Shown in pieces: positions 1 through 9,000 of a stretch of 29,941 nucleotides of DNA. The position numbers were made by a program, and so were the translations under genes. The notes beneath the pieces were generated by a model that was not told the DNA's origin, did no database searches, and worked only from the letters and a program-made list of their open reading frames with translations. The DNA is from DASRPD01 sp035646535 (GTDB lineage Bacteria; Actinomycetota; Acidimicrobiia; IMCC26256; JANYLB01), in the NCBI GenBank assembly GCA_035646535.1, contig DASRPD010000116.1:1-29941 (forward strand). The letters run 5' to 3'. How positions within the stretch are numbered: position 1 is the stretch's first letter; every line of letters starts with the position of its first letter.

Positions 1-54
1 ATGGGTGGGTCAGGAGTGATGGGTGGGTCAGGAGCGATGGGTGAGTCAGGCGGC
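1..54. repeat. 18-bp tandem repeat, three copies, spanning a stop codon
   Basis: Three head-to-tail 18-base units occupy 1-18, 19-36 and 37-54. The first reads ATGGGTGGGTCAGGAGTG and the others differ by a few substitutions. The minus-strand stop codon of the HExxH protein (46-48) lies inside the innermost unit. Because 18 is a multiple of three, each unit carries an in-frame TGA, so the gene end is followed by two repeated stop codons. The array may continue beyond the window edge. It looks like slippage-generated duplication of the 3' end of the gene. Confidence 0.85.
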
Positions 55-705
55 GCGGACGTCGAACACGGTCCGTGTGCGCAGGCGGCGGGTCTCGGCG
101 CCGGTGCGGACGACGAGCAGGGAGCCCGACCGTTCCGAGACCTCGTAGACCCCCGTCACCGGTGGCTCGTCGGTGCAGTGGAGCGTGAGCCTGCGGCCCC
201 GGCCGAGCCGAAGCCGTTCGTCCCAGCCGTAGTGCCAAATCCCGTCGGGCCCGAGTCGCGGGGGTTTGCCGATGTGCACCCGCTCGCCGGCGAACGCGGC
301 CCGGAGCTCCTCGGCGCGCTCGTCACCGCCGAACTCGGCGGTCCCGTCGAGCAGCAGGCGGGCGAACGTGCGGCCGTGATGGGGAAGATCGGGCTGGTCG
401 TCGAGCGCCCAATGGCCGAGCTCGTGCAGCACCACCGACGACGTCCGGTAGCGGCGGGGGAGCGTGATCGTCGGACCGTCCGGATCGACCCGATAGAAGG
501 CCTGGCGGGCCCCGTGGCCGGGGCGTAGGCGCGGGACGTCACCGAGGTCGAGCTGGGGGAAGCGAACCTGCCACCACAGCGACCCGACGACCGCATCAGC
601 GAAAGCGGCGCATTGGCCCAGCTCACGGAACCGTCGTCCGGCCAGCGGGCTCTCGGCCCGGTAGACGCGGCTGCGTTGGGCGTCGCGCGGTGAGCGGACC
701 GTCAC
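46..705 (-). CDS. SprT-like/TIGR04338-type putative metallohydrolase (HExxH)
   Basis: A 219-residue soluble protein. The zinc-protease-like motif HELGH is at residues 94-98 and is followed by HGRTF at 110-114, which would give a third histidine ligand (H110), the HExxH...HGxxF spacing of SprT-like gluzincins. The N-terminal SPRDAQRSRVYRAE stretch resembles what I recall of the actinobacterial TIGR04338 metallohydrolase family; this is from memory, not a search. The C-terminal 60 residues look like a small beta-rich extra domain. The GTG start at 705 overlaps the stop of the upstream SDR gene as GTGA, which implies translational coupling and decides the start. The open frame continues upstream, but that part is the shadow of the SDR gene. 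The substrate is unknown. Confidence 0.8.
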   Translation of the reverse strand: MTVRSPRDAQRSRVYRAESPLAGRRFRELGQCAAFADAVVGSLWWQVRFPQLDLGDVPRLRPGHGARQAFYRVDPDGPTITLPRRYRTSSVVLHELGHWALDDQPDLPHHGRTFARLLLDGTAEFGGDERAEELRAAFAGERVHIGKPPRLGPDGIWHYGWDERLRLGRGRRLTLHCTDEPPVTGVYEVSERSGSLLVVRTGAETRRLRTRTVFDVRAA

Positions 706-1535
706 AGGCGAAGCGCGGAGCGGGTCACGCGATCGGGTCCCTGTACGTGCGGGCGCGCGGACCGCGAGGCCATGATCCCCTCGCGGGCGCGCAGCTCGGC
801 CATCCCGTCCTGGTGGCCGGTGTAGGACGGCGGTTGCCGGAGCATCCACACGATCCCCTCGGCCGCGACCTCGGGGGGCTCCCAGTCGGAGTGGTCGACG
901 TCGGCCAGGGCGGCGAGGAAGCCTTCGGATGCCACCGGTACGTCGATGCGGAACGTGTTCACGGCAACGGCGTGTGGTTGGAGCTGCGCGGCGAGCGACA
1001 GGGTGAAATGCTCGAGCGCGGCCTTGGCCATCCCGTAGGCCATCTGGCCGGGGAAGTAGTTGAGCGCGGCGGCGGACGACACGTTCACGACGGCGCCACG
1101 GCCTCGTTCGATCATCCCCGGCACGACGAGGCGCGCCGCGATCACCGGGGCTCGCAGGTCGACCGAGAAGATGAGGTCGAAGCGCCGCATCGCCAGCTCG
1201 ATGTCGCCCGGGAACGTGATCGCCGCGTTGTTCACCAGGATGTCGACTCGACCGAAGCGCTCGACCGTGGTCGCGACCATCGCTTCGACGGATTCGTCGT
1301 CGGCCAGATTGGTGGGCACGGCGAGTGCGGTACCGCCGGCTACTTCGATCCGACGGACCGTCTCGTCGAGTGTGCCCGGCAGGGAGAGGGGCGACTCGTC
1401 GGTGGCGCGCGCCGCGCACGCGACCGCGCAGCCCGCGGCGCCCAGCGCGACCGCGGTGGCCGCACCCACGCCCCGGCTTGCGCCGGTGACGATCGCGACA
1501 GAGCCCTCCAGATCCCGTGCGCCACCGTCAGCCAT
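702..1535 (-). CDS. Short-chain dehydrogenase/reductase (SDR)
   Basis: A 277-residue classical SDR, expected to be a cytoplasmic NAD(P)-dependent oxidoreductase of alcohols or ketones. Visible motifs are the cofactor loop TGASRGVG (residues 17-24), NNAA (102-105, the NNAG position), the catalytic serine region NVSS (151-154) and the YxxxK pair Y167/K171 in YGMAK. The ATG at 1535 begins MADGGARDLEG just before the first beta strand, as is normal for the family. The C-terminus is longer and more Arg-rich than usual. It is the first gene of a coupled pair with the HExxH protein through a GTGA overlap. The substrate cannot be inferred. Confidence 0.93.
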   Translation of the reverse strand: MADGGARDLEGSVAIVTGASRGVGAATAVALGAAGCAVACAARATDESPLSLPGTLDETVRRIEVAGGTALAVPTNLADDESVEAMVATTVERFGRVDILVNNAAITFPGDIELAMRRFDLIFSVDLRAPVIAARLVVPGMIERGRGAVVNVSSAAALNYFPGQMAYGMAKAALEHFTLSLAAQLQPHAVAVNTFRIDVPVASEGFLAALADVDHSDWEPPEVAAEGIVWMLRQPPSYTGHQDGMAELRAREGIMASRSARPHVQGPDRVTRSALRL

Positions 1536-1545
1536 GGTCGGCAGG

Positions 1546-1674
1546 CTAGGCAACCCGGAGCCTCCGGTCGCGTTCCGGGTTGTCCCGATGCCGGTCGCCG
1601 AGGAGGGCGACGCGTTCGACGACGTCGGGGGCGGTGAACGCGTCGCGCGCCGTCGGGGTCGTGGTCGTGCGGGT
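1546..1674 (-). pseudogene. In-frame coding-like extension beyond the TAG of the small CxxC protein
   Basis: After the TAG of the 63-residue gene (1675-1677) the same frame stays open for 42 codons until a second TAG at 1546-1548. In this stretch 38 of 42 codons end in G or C, and the peptide (it includes APDVVERVALLGDRHRDNPE) looks protein-like. It has no ATG, GTG or TTG codon, so it is unlikely to be an independent gene. The simplest reading is that the small gene once encoded about 106 residues and acquired a nonsense codon. Stop readthrough or a base-calling error are alternatives. Confidence 0.4.
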
Positions 1675-1866
1675 CTACGCGGCGACGACCCCGCTGATCT
1701 CGCCGGCCCGGAGGAACTCGAAGAGGTCGTCGTGCTGGTCGGCGCTGTGGCCGCACACGAGACACACCCCGTCGGCGGTGTCGCCGTCACCCACGAAAGC
1801 GACGCAGGCCTCCAAGTGAACTTCTGCGACGTGGACTTCTGCGGTCTCGGATGCTTGGCGTCCCAT
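1675..1866 (-). CDS. Small CxxC/His protein, function unknown
   Basis: A 63-residue acidic protein that I do not recognise. It carries one possible metal-binding knuckle, C35-x2-C38-x-H40-x4-H45 (CLVCGHSADQH), followed by a short helix-like tail. The start is well supported: GAGAGGAGACAGCC directly precedes the ATG at 1866, placing GGAG about seven bases upstream. A TACACT -10-like hexamer lies about 40 bases further upstream (minus strand, 1913-1908), with no clear -35. The gene is divergent from the phosphoesterase gene. The same frame continues past the stop with coding-like composition (see 1546-1674), so this may be a shortened version of a longer protein. Confidence 0.65.
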   Translation of the reverse strand: MGRQASETAEVHVAEVHLEACVAFVGDGDTADGVCLVCGHSADQHDDLFEFLRAGEISGVVAA

Positions 1867-2011
1867 GGCTGTCTCCTCTCGGTGCCCGGCATGCTGCGAA
1901 CGACATCAGTGTAATTCGGCGGATGGCCCGCGACCGGCATGGACGAGAGTTGGGACAGGCCAGACGTGCGAGGATGCCCCCGACAGGCACGGCGTCGGAA
2001 CCCAGGGGGCG

Positions 2012-3478
2012 ATGATGGATCTCGATCGACGTGATTTCCTGAAGCGGGCGGGGATCTTCGGCGGTGCCGCGCTGGCGGCGGGCAGCCTGAGCGGTTGCAA
2101 GTGGTTTCAGGACTGGCCCGGCACCGGTCCGCTCGGCAGCATCCTCGATCTCCCGGCCCCGTCCGCGCCGATCGACCACATCGTGGTGGTCATGATGGAG
2201 AACCGCTCGTTCGATCACTACCTCGGTTGGCTCGCCGACGACGCCCGGTACGTGGGTGCGGGCCGGCGGCGCTGGGGGCACGACTTTCAAATCGACGGGG
2301 AGCAGGCCCAGACCTACCCCGACCCGAATGGCACCCCGGTGGCGACGTCCCACCTGTTCCAACAGCCCGGCCAGACGAATCCGTGGCGCGGCTGCGGATT
2401 TGGCGACCCGGGTCACAGCTGGAGCTCGGGGCGCGTCCAACGGGACCACGGATTCTTGGCCGCGGGCAGCGGAAACGACCAGTTCGCACTCGGCTACTAC
2501 CGGGCACCCGACCTGGCGATCACCGCCGCGCTCGCGAAGCGCTTCACGACCTTCGACCGGTACCACTGCTCGGTCCTCGGGCCCACCTATCCCAACCGGG
2601 AGTACCTCCACTCGGCCCAGTCGGGCGGGAACAAGACGAACGCCTTCCCGCCGACATCCGACGGGTTTCAGTGGGCGACCATCTGGGACCGGCTCGACGC
2701 GGCCAACGTCCCGGCCCGGTACTACTACTCCGACCTTCCTACCCTGGCGTTGTGGGGCGCGCGCGGCATGGCCCATGCCAGCCCGATCGCGCAGTACTAC
2801 GAAGCATGCACGGCGGGAACATTGCCCAACGTCACCTTCGTCGACCCCGCGTTCATCGGTGAGAACCGCACCGACGACCATCCGCTCGCCGACGTGCGCG
2901 GCGGGCAGGGCTTCATCCGGGACGCGTGCAAGGCCTTCGTGGAGTCGCCGCACTGGGAGAGCGGCGTGTTCATCGTCACCTACGACGAGTGGGGCGGTTT
3001 CTTCGACCACGTCGCGCCGCCCCACTTCGACGACGATCGCACGAGCGCCGACGACCAGGAGGATTTCTCCCAGGCCGGCTTCCGCGTACCGACGATGCTC
3101 GCGTCACCATTCGCCCGGCCAAACTTCGTCGACCACCGAATGTACGATCACACCTCGATCCTGCGGTTCATCCAATGGCGGTTCCTCGGTGCCGAGTACG
3201 AAGGGGGCTTCGTCGGCTCGGGCGCCCCGTGGTGGCTGACGCGGCGCGATCGCAACGCGTACAACATCGGTGCCAGCCTCGCGAGGGAGAGCGTCGACGA
3301 CGATGTCGGCTTCGACCTCGACCAGGTGATCGACCCGATCTCGGCACCCTGCGGCGGTCCCGCGGGGCTCGGGTTCCGCGCCCAGCCCAATCCGGCCAAC
3401 GGTGTTGACGCGTTCGACGAGCTCGCGTGGGCGCGGTACCTCGACGGTGTGGGAGTACGTGTCCCCGCCTTCAGCTAG
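2012..3478 (+). CDS. Tat-exported lipoprotein phosphoesterase (phospholipase C / acid phosphatase superfamily)
   Basis: A 488-residue member of the phosphoesterase family that includes actinobacterial phospholipases C and AcpA-type phosphatases; it hydrolyses phosphate esters outside the membrane. The N-terminus has a twin-arginine signal (DRRDFLKR), a hydrophobic stretch, and a lipobox LSGC with C29 as the predicted lipidated residue. It is therefore probably exported folded and anchored to the outer face of the membrane. The catalytic block ENRSFDHY is at residues 63-70, with S66 in the nucleophile position of this family. Later come GPTYPNRE and YDEWGGFFDHVAPP, the family's metal-ligand region. 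Two adjacent ATGs (2012, 2015) are possible starts; AGGGGG at 2004-2009 fits the second slightly better. The acyltransferase gene follows after 21 bases. Confidence 0.9.
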   Translation: MMDLDRRDFLKRAGIFGGAALAAGSLSGCKWFQDWPGTGPLGSILDLPAPSAPIDHIVVVMMENRSFDHYLGWLADDARYVGAGRRRWGHDFQIDGEQAQTYPDPNGTPVATSHLFQQPGQTNPWRGCGFGDPGHSWSSGRVQRDHGFLAAGSGNDQFALGYYRAPDLAITAALAKRFTTFDRYHCSVLGPTYPNREYLHSAQSGGNKTNAFPPTSDGFQWATIWDRLDAANVPARYYYSDLPTLALWGARGMAHASPIAQYYEACTAGTLPNVTFVDPAFIGENRTDDHPLADVRGGQGFIRDACKAFVESPHWESGVFIVTYDEWGGFFDHVAPPHFDDDRTSADDQEDFSQAGFRVPTMLASPFARPNFVDHRMYDHTSILRFIQWRFLGAEYEGGFVGSGAPWWLTRRDRNAYNIGASLARESVDDDVGFDLDQVIDPISAPCGGPAGLGFRAQPNPANGVDAFDELAWARYLDGVGVRVPAFS

Positions 3479-3499
3479 CTGTCGGTCGGAGGCGGCGCG

Positions 3500-4213
3500 A
3501 TGACCGCCGCGCCGGGACCGCCCTCACTCGGTGGCCGAGCGCGGGCCGCGCTCGCGACGATCCTCCAGACCGGCTGGGAACAGCTGACCCGGCGCGCCAC
3601 GATGGGACCTGATCAGCGGCGAGCGCGGGCGTTCGGGCACTTCGGTCACGGATCCGCCCTGTGCTTTCCTGTTGCCGCGCTGTACGGCGAGGGCTCCATC
3701 CGCATCGGGGCGAGCACGGTCATCGGGCCGTACGCCACGCTCTCGGCCGGGATCAGTCCCGGTCACGTTCTCGACCGGGACACGGTCATCACGATCGGCG
3801 ACCGCTGCTTGATCGGCAAGGGCAGCGGCATCGTCGGGCATGAGTCCATCGAGATCGGTGACGACGTCTGGACGGGCCACCACGTCTATGTCACCGACGC
3901 CAACCACGGCTATGAGGACACGAGCGTCCCGCCGAGCGCCCAGTTCGCCCCGCCGCGACCGGTGGTCATCGGATCGGGTGCCTGGCTCGGTCACGGCACG
4001 GTGGTGCTCCCCGGTGCGACGATCGGGCGCCACGTCGTGATCGGTGCCGGCTCGGTGGTCGGCGGTGACATCCCCGACTACTCCGTGGCGGTGGGCAACC
4101 CCGCCCGAGTCGTGAAGCGCTACGTGGCCGGCGAGGGTTGGGTGCGAGTCGACCCCTGTGCCTTGGACTCGCCGCCGGGAGACGACCGCGCCACCGGGTC
4201 GGGCAACGGCTGA
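3500..4213 (+). CDS. Hexapeptide-repeat (left-handed beta-helix) acyltransferase
   Basis: A 237-residue protein with an N-terminal helical region (about 1-50) followed by hexapeptide repeats: the IGAST, IGPYA, IGDRC, IGKGS, IGDDV, IGSGA, IGRHV and IGAGS turns. This is the coil of a left-handed beta-helix as in WbbJ/maltose-acetyltransferase-like enzymes, which normally act as trimers and transfer acetyl or acyl groups from CoA to sugars or related acceptors. The segment DANHGYED carries the histidine usually placed at the active site, and NPARVVKRY is the typical C-terminal cap. GGAGG at 3488-3492, seven bases before the ATG, supports the start. It is probably cotranscribed with the phosphoesterase. 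The acceptor is unknown. Confidence 0.9.
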   Translation: MTAAPGPPSLGGRARAALATILQTGWEQLTRRATMGPDQRRARAFGHFGHGSALCFPVAALYGEGSIRIGASTVIGPYATLSAGISPGHVLDRDTVITIGDRCLIGKGSGIVGHESIEIGDDVWTGHHVYVTDANHGYEDTSVPPSAQFAPPRPVVIGSGAWLGHGTVVLPGATIGRHVVIGAGSVVGGDIPDYSVAVGNPARVVKRYVAGEGWVRVDPCALDSPPGDDRATGSGNG

Positions 4214-4266
4214 CTGACTCCTGCCTGCACCGATACCCCCGTCGGGCTGTCGGGCCAATCCGGGGC

Positions 4267-5985
4267 CTACCTCTCGAGGGGCGGATAGTCGGGCGGCTGG
4301 TCGATCTTCGGGAGCTCCTCGAAGATCGTGATCGAGCTCGACTTGTCGAACAGTGCGAGCTTGCGTGTCGGCCAGCCGTCGAGGGTGTATCGCTTGCCGT
4401 TGTCCACGTACTCGTACTGGCCGACACCTTCGTTGCCGATGTGATCCTCGCCCACGGCGTCGGGGTTCCACCACAACAAGGTGGCGTCGTCGAGGCCGTA
4501 GTTGTCGAGGAACGGCCAGAGGCCGTGCTCGCCGCGCGACATGCGTGCGGTGGTGGGCCCGCCGCCGCGCACCGGTTCGGCGTACAGCCCACCCCGTACC
4601 GTCTCGGGCGTGAGATTGGGGCCTGCGAGCATGACCGCCTGGTACGCGAGCCCGACGTTGAGGCTGATGAGGCCGTAGGTGTTGTTCGGGGGCTCTTCAC
4701 CAACGCCCCACTCGTACAACCCGAACGAAGACTGGGCCTGCTGCGCGACCGGAGTAGCCGGGAGCCCGATCCCGAAGGCGTGGCGCCACTGCTCCTGGTC
4801 GAAGGTGCGCGCGAACACCGAGATGTCGACGAAGACGTTCGGGCCGATGATCCACTCGGGGAACCATTGCTGGGCGGTCGCTTCTGTGGTCATCGTGGTT
4901 GGGTTGATCGGGTCGCCCAGGTAGATGACCGACGTGACGCCGGCGTCCATGAGCTTGGCGATGGTGGTGCGGGCGATCTCCTGACCGCGGGCCAGGTCGA
5001 GGTTGAACACGACGTCGGTCGCGATCTCGATCCCGCAGTCCTCGAGCGAGTCGCGCAACACCGCGAAGGTGGTGGCCTGATCACCGTTGGGTGTGTCGAA
5101 ATGCGCAATGCCGTAGACACGCTCGGTGTCCTTGACGTCGTCGCCGCCGTACTCGGCCTTGCCGCCGTTGAACTGCGAGCACATCATCGCCGCGGTGAGC
5201 AGCGATGCCTGTTCGGGTGACGGTGCGTACGGCCAGAACAGCAGGCCACCACCGATGTCATCGCTCTGGGGTTGGGGGACCGCGCCTGCACAGTCACCCA
5301 GACACATCACATTGGCCGCGGCGAGCTCGTCGCGAAACGCCGAGGTCTGACTAGGTCCGCCGAGGACCGCGAAGGGCTCCATGTCGATGATGGCCTTCGC
5401 GTCGGCTTTCGCGGCGATGGCGTCGGTCCCTGCTCCGGTGCCGAGGTACCGGACGAGGTTGATCTTGCGGCCCCACAGCTCGAAGACCTGCTCGTAGATG
5501 GTCGCGAACCCTTGCGCGGTCTCGAAGGCTGTGTCCGGATCCACGTCGGCGCCCGTCGCTGCGACTGCGGCAGCGAGCTGGGGGTCCAGCTTCGGATTGG
5601 TCATGTAGAACACGACGTTGATCGTGTCGGCGGTGACGCCGGACGAGGTGGCGCCGCCGTTGCCGTCGGCGGGGTCATAGGGCTCGACGCACGACGGGGC
5701 ATACACCGACGGGATCTTCACCTGGCCGAGATCGGTGTTGCAGTTCGGGCCCCAATCGATCGAGTCGGCCCGCCCCTCCTCCTCCGCCTGGGAGTAGATC
5801 AGGGGCAGCCCGGCCACGTCACCCGGGTTCCTGTTTCCGTCTCCGGTGGACGCGGTCTCGTCGTCGCTCCCGCGGGTCAAGGCCACGACGGCCCCGACGA
5901 TCGCGATCACGACCACGATCGCGATGATGGGGCCGTAGCGGCGCAGCACCGACGGTCTCGAGCTGTTGGCCTGGGGCGCAGTCAT
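4267..5985 (-). CDS. ABC transporter substrate-binding protein, branched-chain amino acid (LIV) type, membrane-anchored
   Basis: A 572-residue periplasmic-binding-protein type I (Peripla_BP_6-like) protein. Residues 18-37 form one hydrophobic helix (IIAIVVVIAIVGAVVAL), followed by a polar linker. There is no lipobox cysteine, so it is either a signal anchor or a cleaved signal peptide, unlike most Gram-positive binding proteins, which are lipoproteins. The body has the alternating Rossmann-like pattern of this fold. GAGGAG lies about six bases before the ATG. It is the last gene of the minus-strand transporter block, 21 bases behind the MFS-ABC fusion. LIV-type receptors bind many small organic acids and amides besides amino acids; the ligand here is unknown. 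Confidence 0.9.
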   Translation of the reverse strand: MTAPQANSSRPSVLRRYGPIIAIVVVIAIVGAVVALTRGSDDETASTGDGNRNPGDVAGLPLIYSQAEEEGRADSIDWGPNCNTDLGQVKIPSVYAPSCVEPYDPADGNGGATSSGVTADTINVVFYMTNPKLDPQLAAAVAATGADVDPDTAFETAQGFATIYEQVFELWGRKINLVRYLGTGAGTDAIAAKADAKAIIDMEPFAVLGGPSQTSAFRDELAAANVMCLGDCAGAVPQPQSDDIGGGLLFWPYAPSPEQASLLTAAMMCSQFNGGKAEYGGDDVKDTERVYGIAHFDTPNGDQATTFAVLRDSLEDCGIEIATDVVFNLDLARGQEIARTTIAKLMDAGVTSVIYLGDPINPTTMTTEATAQQWFPEWIIGPNVFVDISVFARTFDQEQWRHAFGIGLPATPVAQQAQSSFGLYEWGVGEEPPNNTYGLISLNVGLAYQAVMLAGPNLTPETVRGGLYAEPVRGGGPTTARMSRGEHGLWPFLDNYGLDDATLLWWNPDAVGEDHIGNEGVGQYEYVDNGKRYTLDGWPTRKLALFDKSSSITIFEELPKIDQPPDYPPLER

Positions 5986-6006
5986 GGGAGCTCCTCGTGG
6001 TGCGGG

Positions 6007-9000
6007 TCAGGCGCCGGGGGTGCCGGCGCCGGAACGGGCGATGGTGGCGTCGTCGGTCCCGAGGTACGAGGCGACGACGTGGGGGTCACGGATGACGTCC
6101 GAAGGTGGGCCGGACGCGATCACCTGGCCGAGATCCAAGGCGATCATCCGGTCCGAGATGGAGTTGAGCAGTGGGAGGTCGTGCTCGATCACGAGCACGC
6201 TCGCGCCGAGCTGGTCGCGGATGCGGCGGAGAAGCGGGCCGAGCGCCTCGGCTTCGCGCTGGGCGATACCGCTGGAAGGTTCGTCGAGGAGCAGGACGCG
6301 CGGCTGGTGCGCGAGCACGCACGCGAGGTCGACGATGCGACGGCTGCCGGTCGAGAGCTCGCGCACGAACTTGTCCCGGAACGCGCCGAGACCCATCAGC
6401 TCGATGAGCTCCTCGACTCGGGCCGCTACCTTGGCTTCGGAGTCGACAACTGCGGGGAGATGCAGCACCGCGGCGATCGGGTCGCGCACGTCGACCTGGG
6501 TGTCGAGCGCGACGGCGATCGTCTCGGTGACGGTGAGGGCGGGGAAGAGGCGGCCGTCCTGGAACGATCGACCGAGGCCGAGCCGGGCGCGTCGCTGTGC
6601 CGCGGTTGTCGTGATGTCGCGCGGCCCGTCGTCGGTACCGAGGATGATGGACCCCGCGTCGGCGGGTAGGAACCCGGAGATGATGTCGAACAGTGTGGTC
6701 TTGCCCGCACCGTTCGGGCCGATGAATCCGACGATCTGGCCCGCCTCGACATCGAAGCTCACGTCGGAGAGCGCGGCGATGCCACCGAAGCGTTTGTGGA
6801 CCCGCGCGACCGACAAGGCCGACGTCGAGCGCGGAGCGTCGGACTTGCTCTCGGTCGGGTTGGTCACCGCGGTGGCCGGTAGGCGCGGGGTCTCGGGCGG
6901 CGCGGCGGGGCGAGCGCCCTTGGCGCCGTTGGTCGCAGCCGTCGGGTGCGCGGCCGCGCCCTCGAGGAACACAGACCGCAGCACGTCGGGCCGGTCCAGC
7001 AGCTCGGCGGTCGGCCCGTGGAAGCGGATCTCGCCCTTCTCCATGAAGTATGCGGTCTCGGCGACGGTGAGCGCCACGTTGACGGACTGCTCGACGAGGA
7101 TGATCGTCGTCCCCTCGTCGCGCAGCGCGCGGACGATCTCGAGGAGCTGGCTGACGACGCTGGGAGCGAGCCCGAGCGAGAGCTCGTCGATCATGAGAAG
7201 CCTGGGACGTTCGATGAACGCCATGCCCAGGGTGAGCATCTGCTGTTGGCCGCCCGACAGGTTGCCGGCTGGGTCGTCGAGGCGCTCGGCGAGCACAGGG
7301 AAGATGTCGAGCACGCGATCGGTCGAGGCTCGGACCCGGTCGCGTTCCTTGCGATGCAACCACGCGGCGAGTTGGAGGTTCTCCTGGACGGTGAGCGAGG
7401 GGAACACGCCCTGGCCACCGGGCACCTGGGTCACACCGCGGCCCGCGATCTCGTCGGGCGGCGTGTGGGTCATGTCACGGCCGTCGAACACGATCGCGCC
7501 GGCGCTTGGCTCGACCAGACCGGAGATGGCCTTCAGCAGCGTGGACTTCCCGGCGCCGTTGGTGCCGAGCAGCGCCACGACCTGGCCCTCGTCGATCTCG
7601 AAGTCGACGCCGAACAGCACCTGGACGTTGTCGTAGTGCACGTCGACCGCCCGCATGACCAGCAGCTCGACGCGGCCTTGGCGCCGTTCGTACAGCACCT
7701 CGGATTGCGCCGCGGCGGCCGCCCAGACCCGTTGGATGTCGTCCTTCACGAGGGGCGCGGCCGACGCGATGATCAGCGTGCCGATGAGAATGACCGGGGT
7801 CAGCAACAGCATTGCGGTGCGGATGCCCCACGCGTCCGCGGCGGTGCCGATGAGGGGCAGGATCACGAGGCCGGGCAGCACCCACAGCGCGGCGACCGAA
7901 AAGCCGAAGGACCGGACCTTCGGTGGGATCGCGAGCGAGAGCGAGGCGAAGATACCCGGCGCGACGATCGCGATCACGCCCGACACCACGATGTTGAGCA
8001 CGATCGCGACCGCGAGGTTCGGCGTCTGGGAATAGATCGCGAACGCCACCGCCGCGATCGCACCCACACCCGCGACGAACTTGAGCACGAGCCCGGGATC
8101 TCGGGCCATCAGCTTCGTCGCGAACGGGATGCCGAGGAGGAGGCCGATGAACGCGGCCGGCTCGGTTGCCGATGCGACGAGACCCCGATCGGCCGCGCCG
8201 AGATCGAAGACCTGCTCGTAGAAGAGCGACGTGAGACTCGCGATCCCTATCACTGCCATGGCGAGGAACGGCAACGAGAAGAAAATGCGTCGCAACGTGC
8301 GCACGCTCCAGATGATTCGCCACGACTCGGCGAACGACGGCGGCACGTCCTCGGTGATCGTCGTTTCCTCGGAGGCGCCCATCATCTTGCGTTCCCAGTA
8401 CCCGCGGATCGGCTCCCGCATACGGAACGCGAGCATGACGAACACGAGGGTGGGGATCGTGAAGACGATGAACGGCGCGCGCCAGCCGAGCCACTGGCCG
8501 AGGAGACCGCCGAGCAGTGGCCCGAGGAACAGCCCGATCGCGTTGCCCATCCGGTGGAGCGAGAACACCTTGGGCCGGGAGCCGATGTCGTAGTAGTCGG
8601 CCAGCAGCGAGTTGTGCGTCGGGTCGACGACTGCCTTGCCGATCCCGGACCCCGCCCGGGCGACGCCGAGCAGGATGACCGTCGTTGCCAGCCCCGTTGC
8701 CAGCGAGAAGAAGCCCCACGCGATGGCCCCGGCGGTCATGATCGCGACCCGGCTCTTGCGGTCGGCGTAGAACCCGATGGGGACCGACAGGAGAATCGCG
8801 GCGACCGCGGCGATGCTGACGACGGTCAGGATCCCCGAGATGCTGAGCCCGAAGCTGTCGCGGATGTTCGGCAGCAAGACGTCGAACGCGCGGCGGTCCA
8901 GCTCATCGACCGCATTGAGCCCGACCAGAACGACGAGTGGGAAGACGGGTTCGCCGCCGCCGAGGTCGGCGAACCACTCCTTCCACCAGCCGGCGGTCCA

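Noticed and set aside
4214..4266. Rho-independent terminator between the convergent acyltransferase and binding-protein genes
   Set aside because: Only scattered C- and G-runs; I could not draw a stable stem followed by a T-tract.
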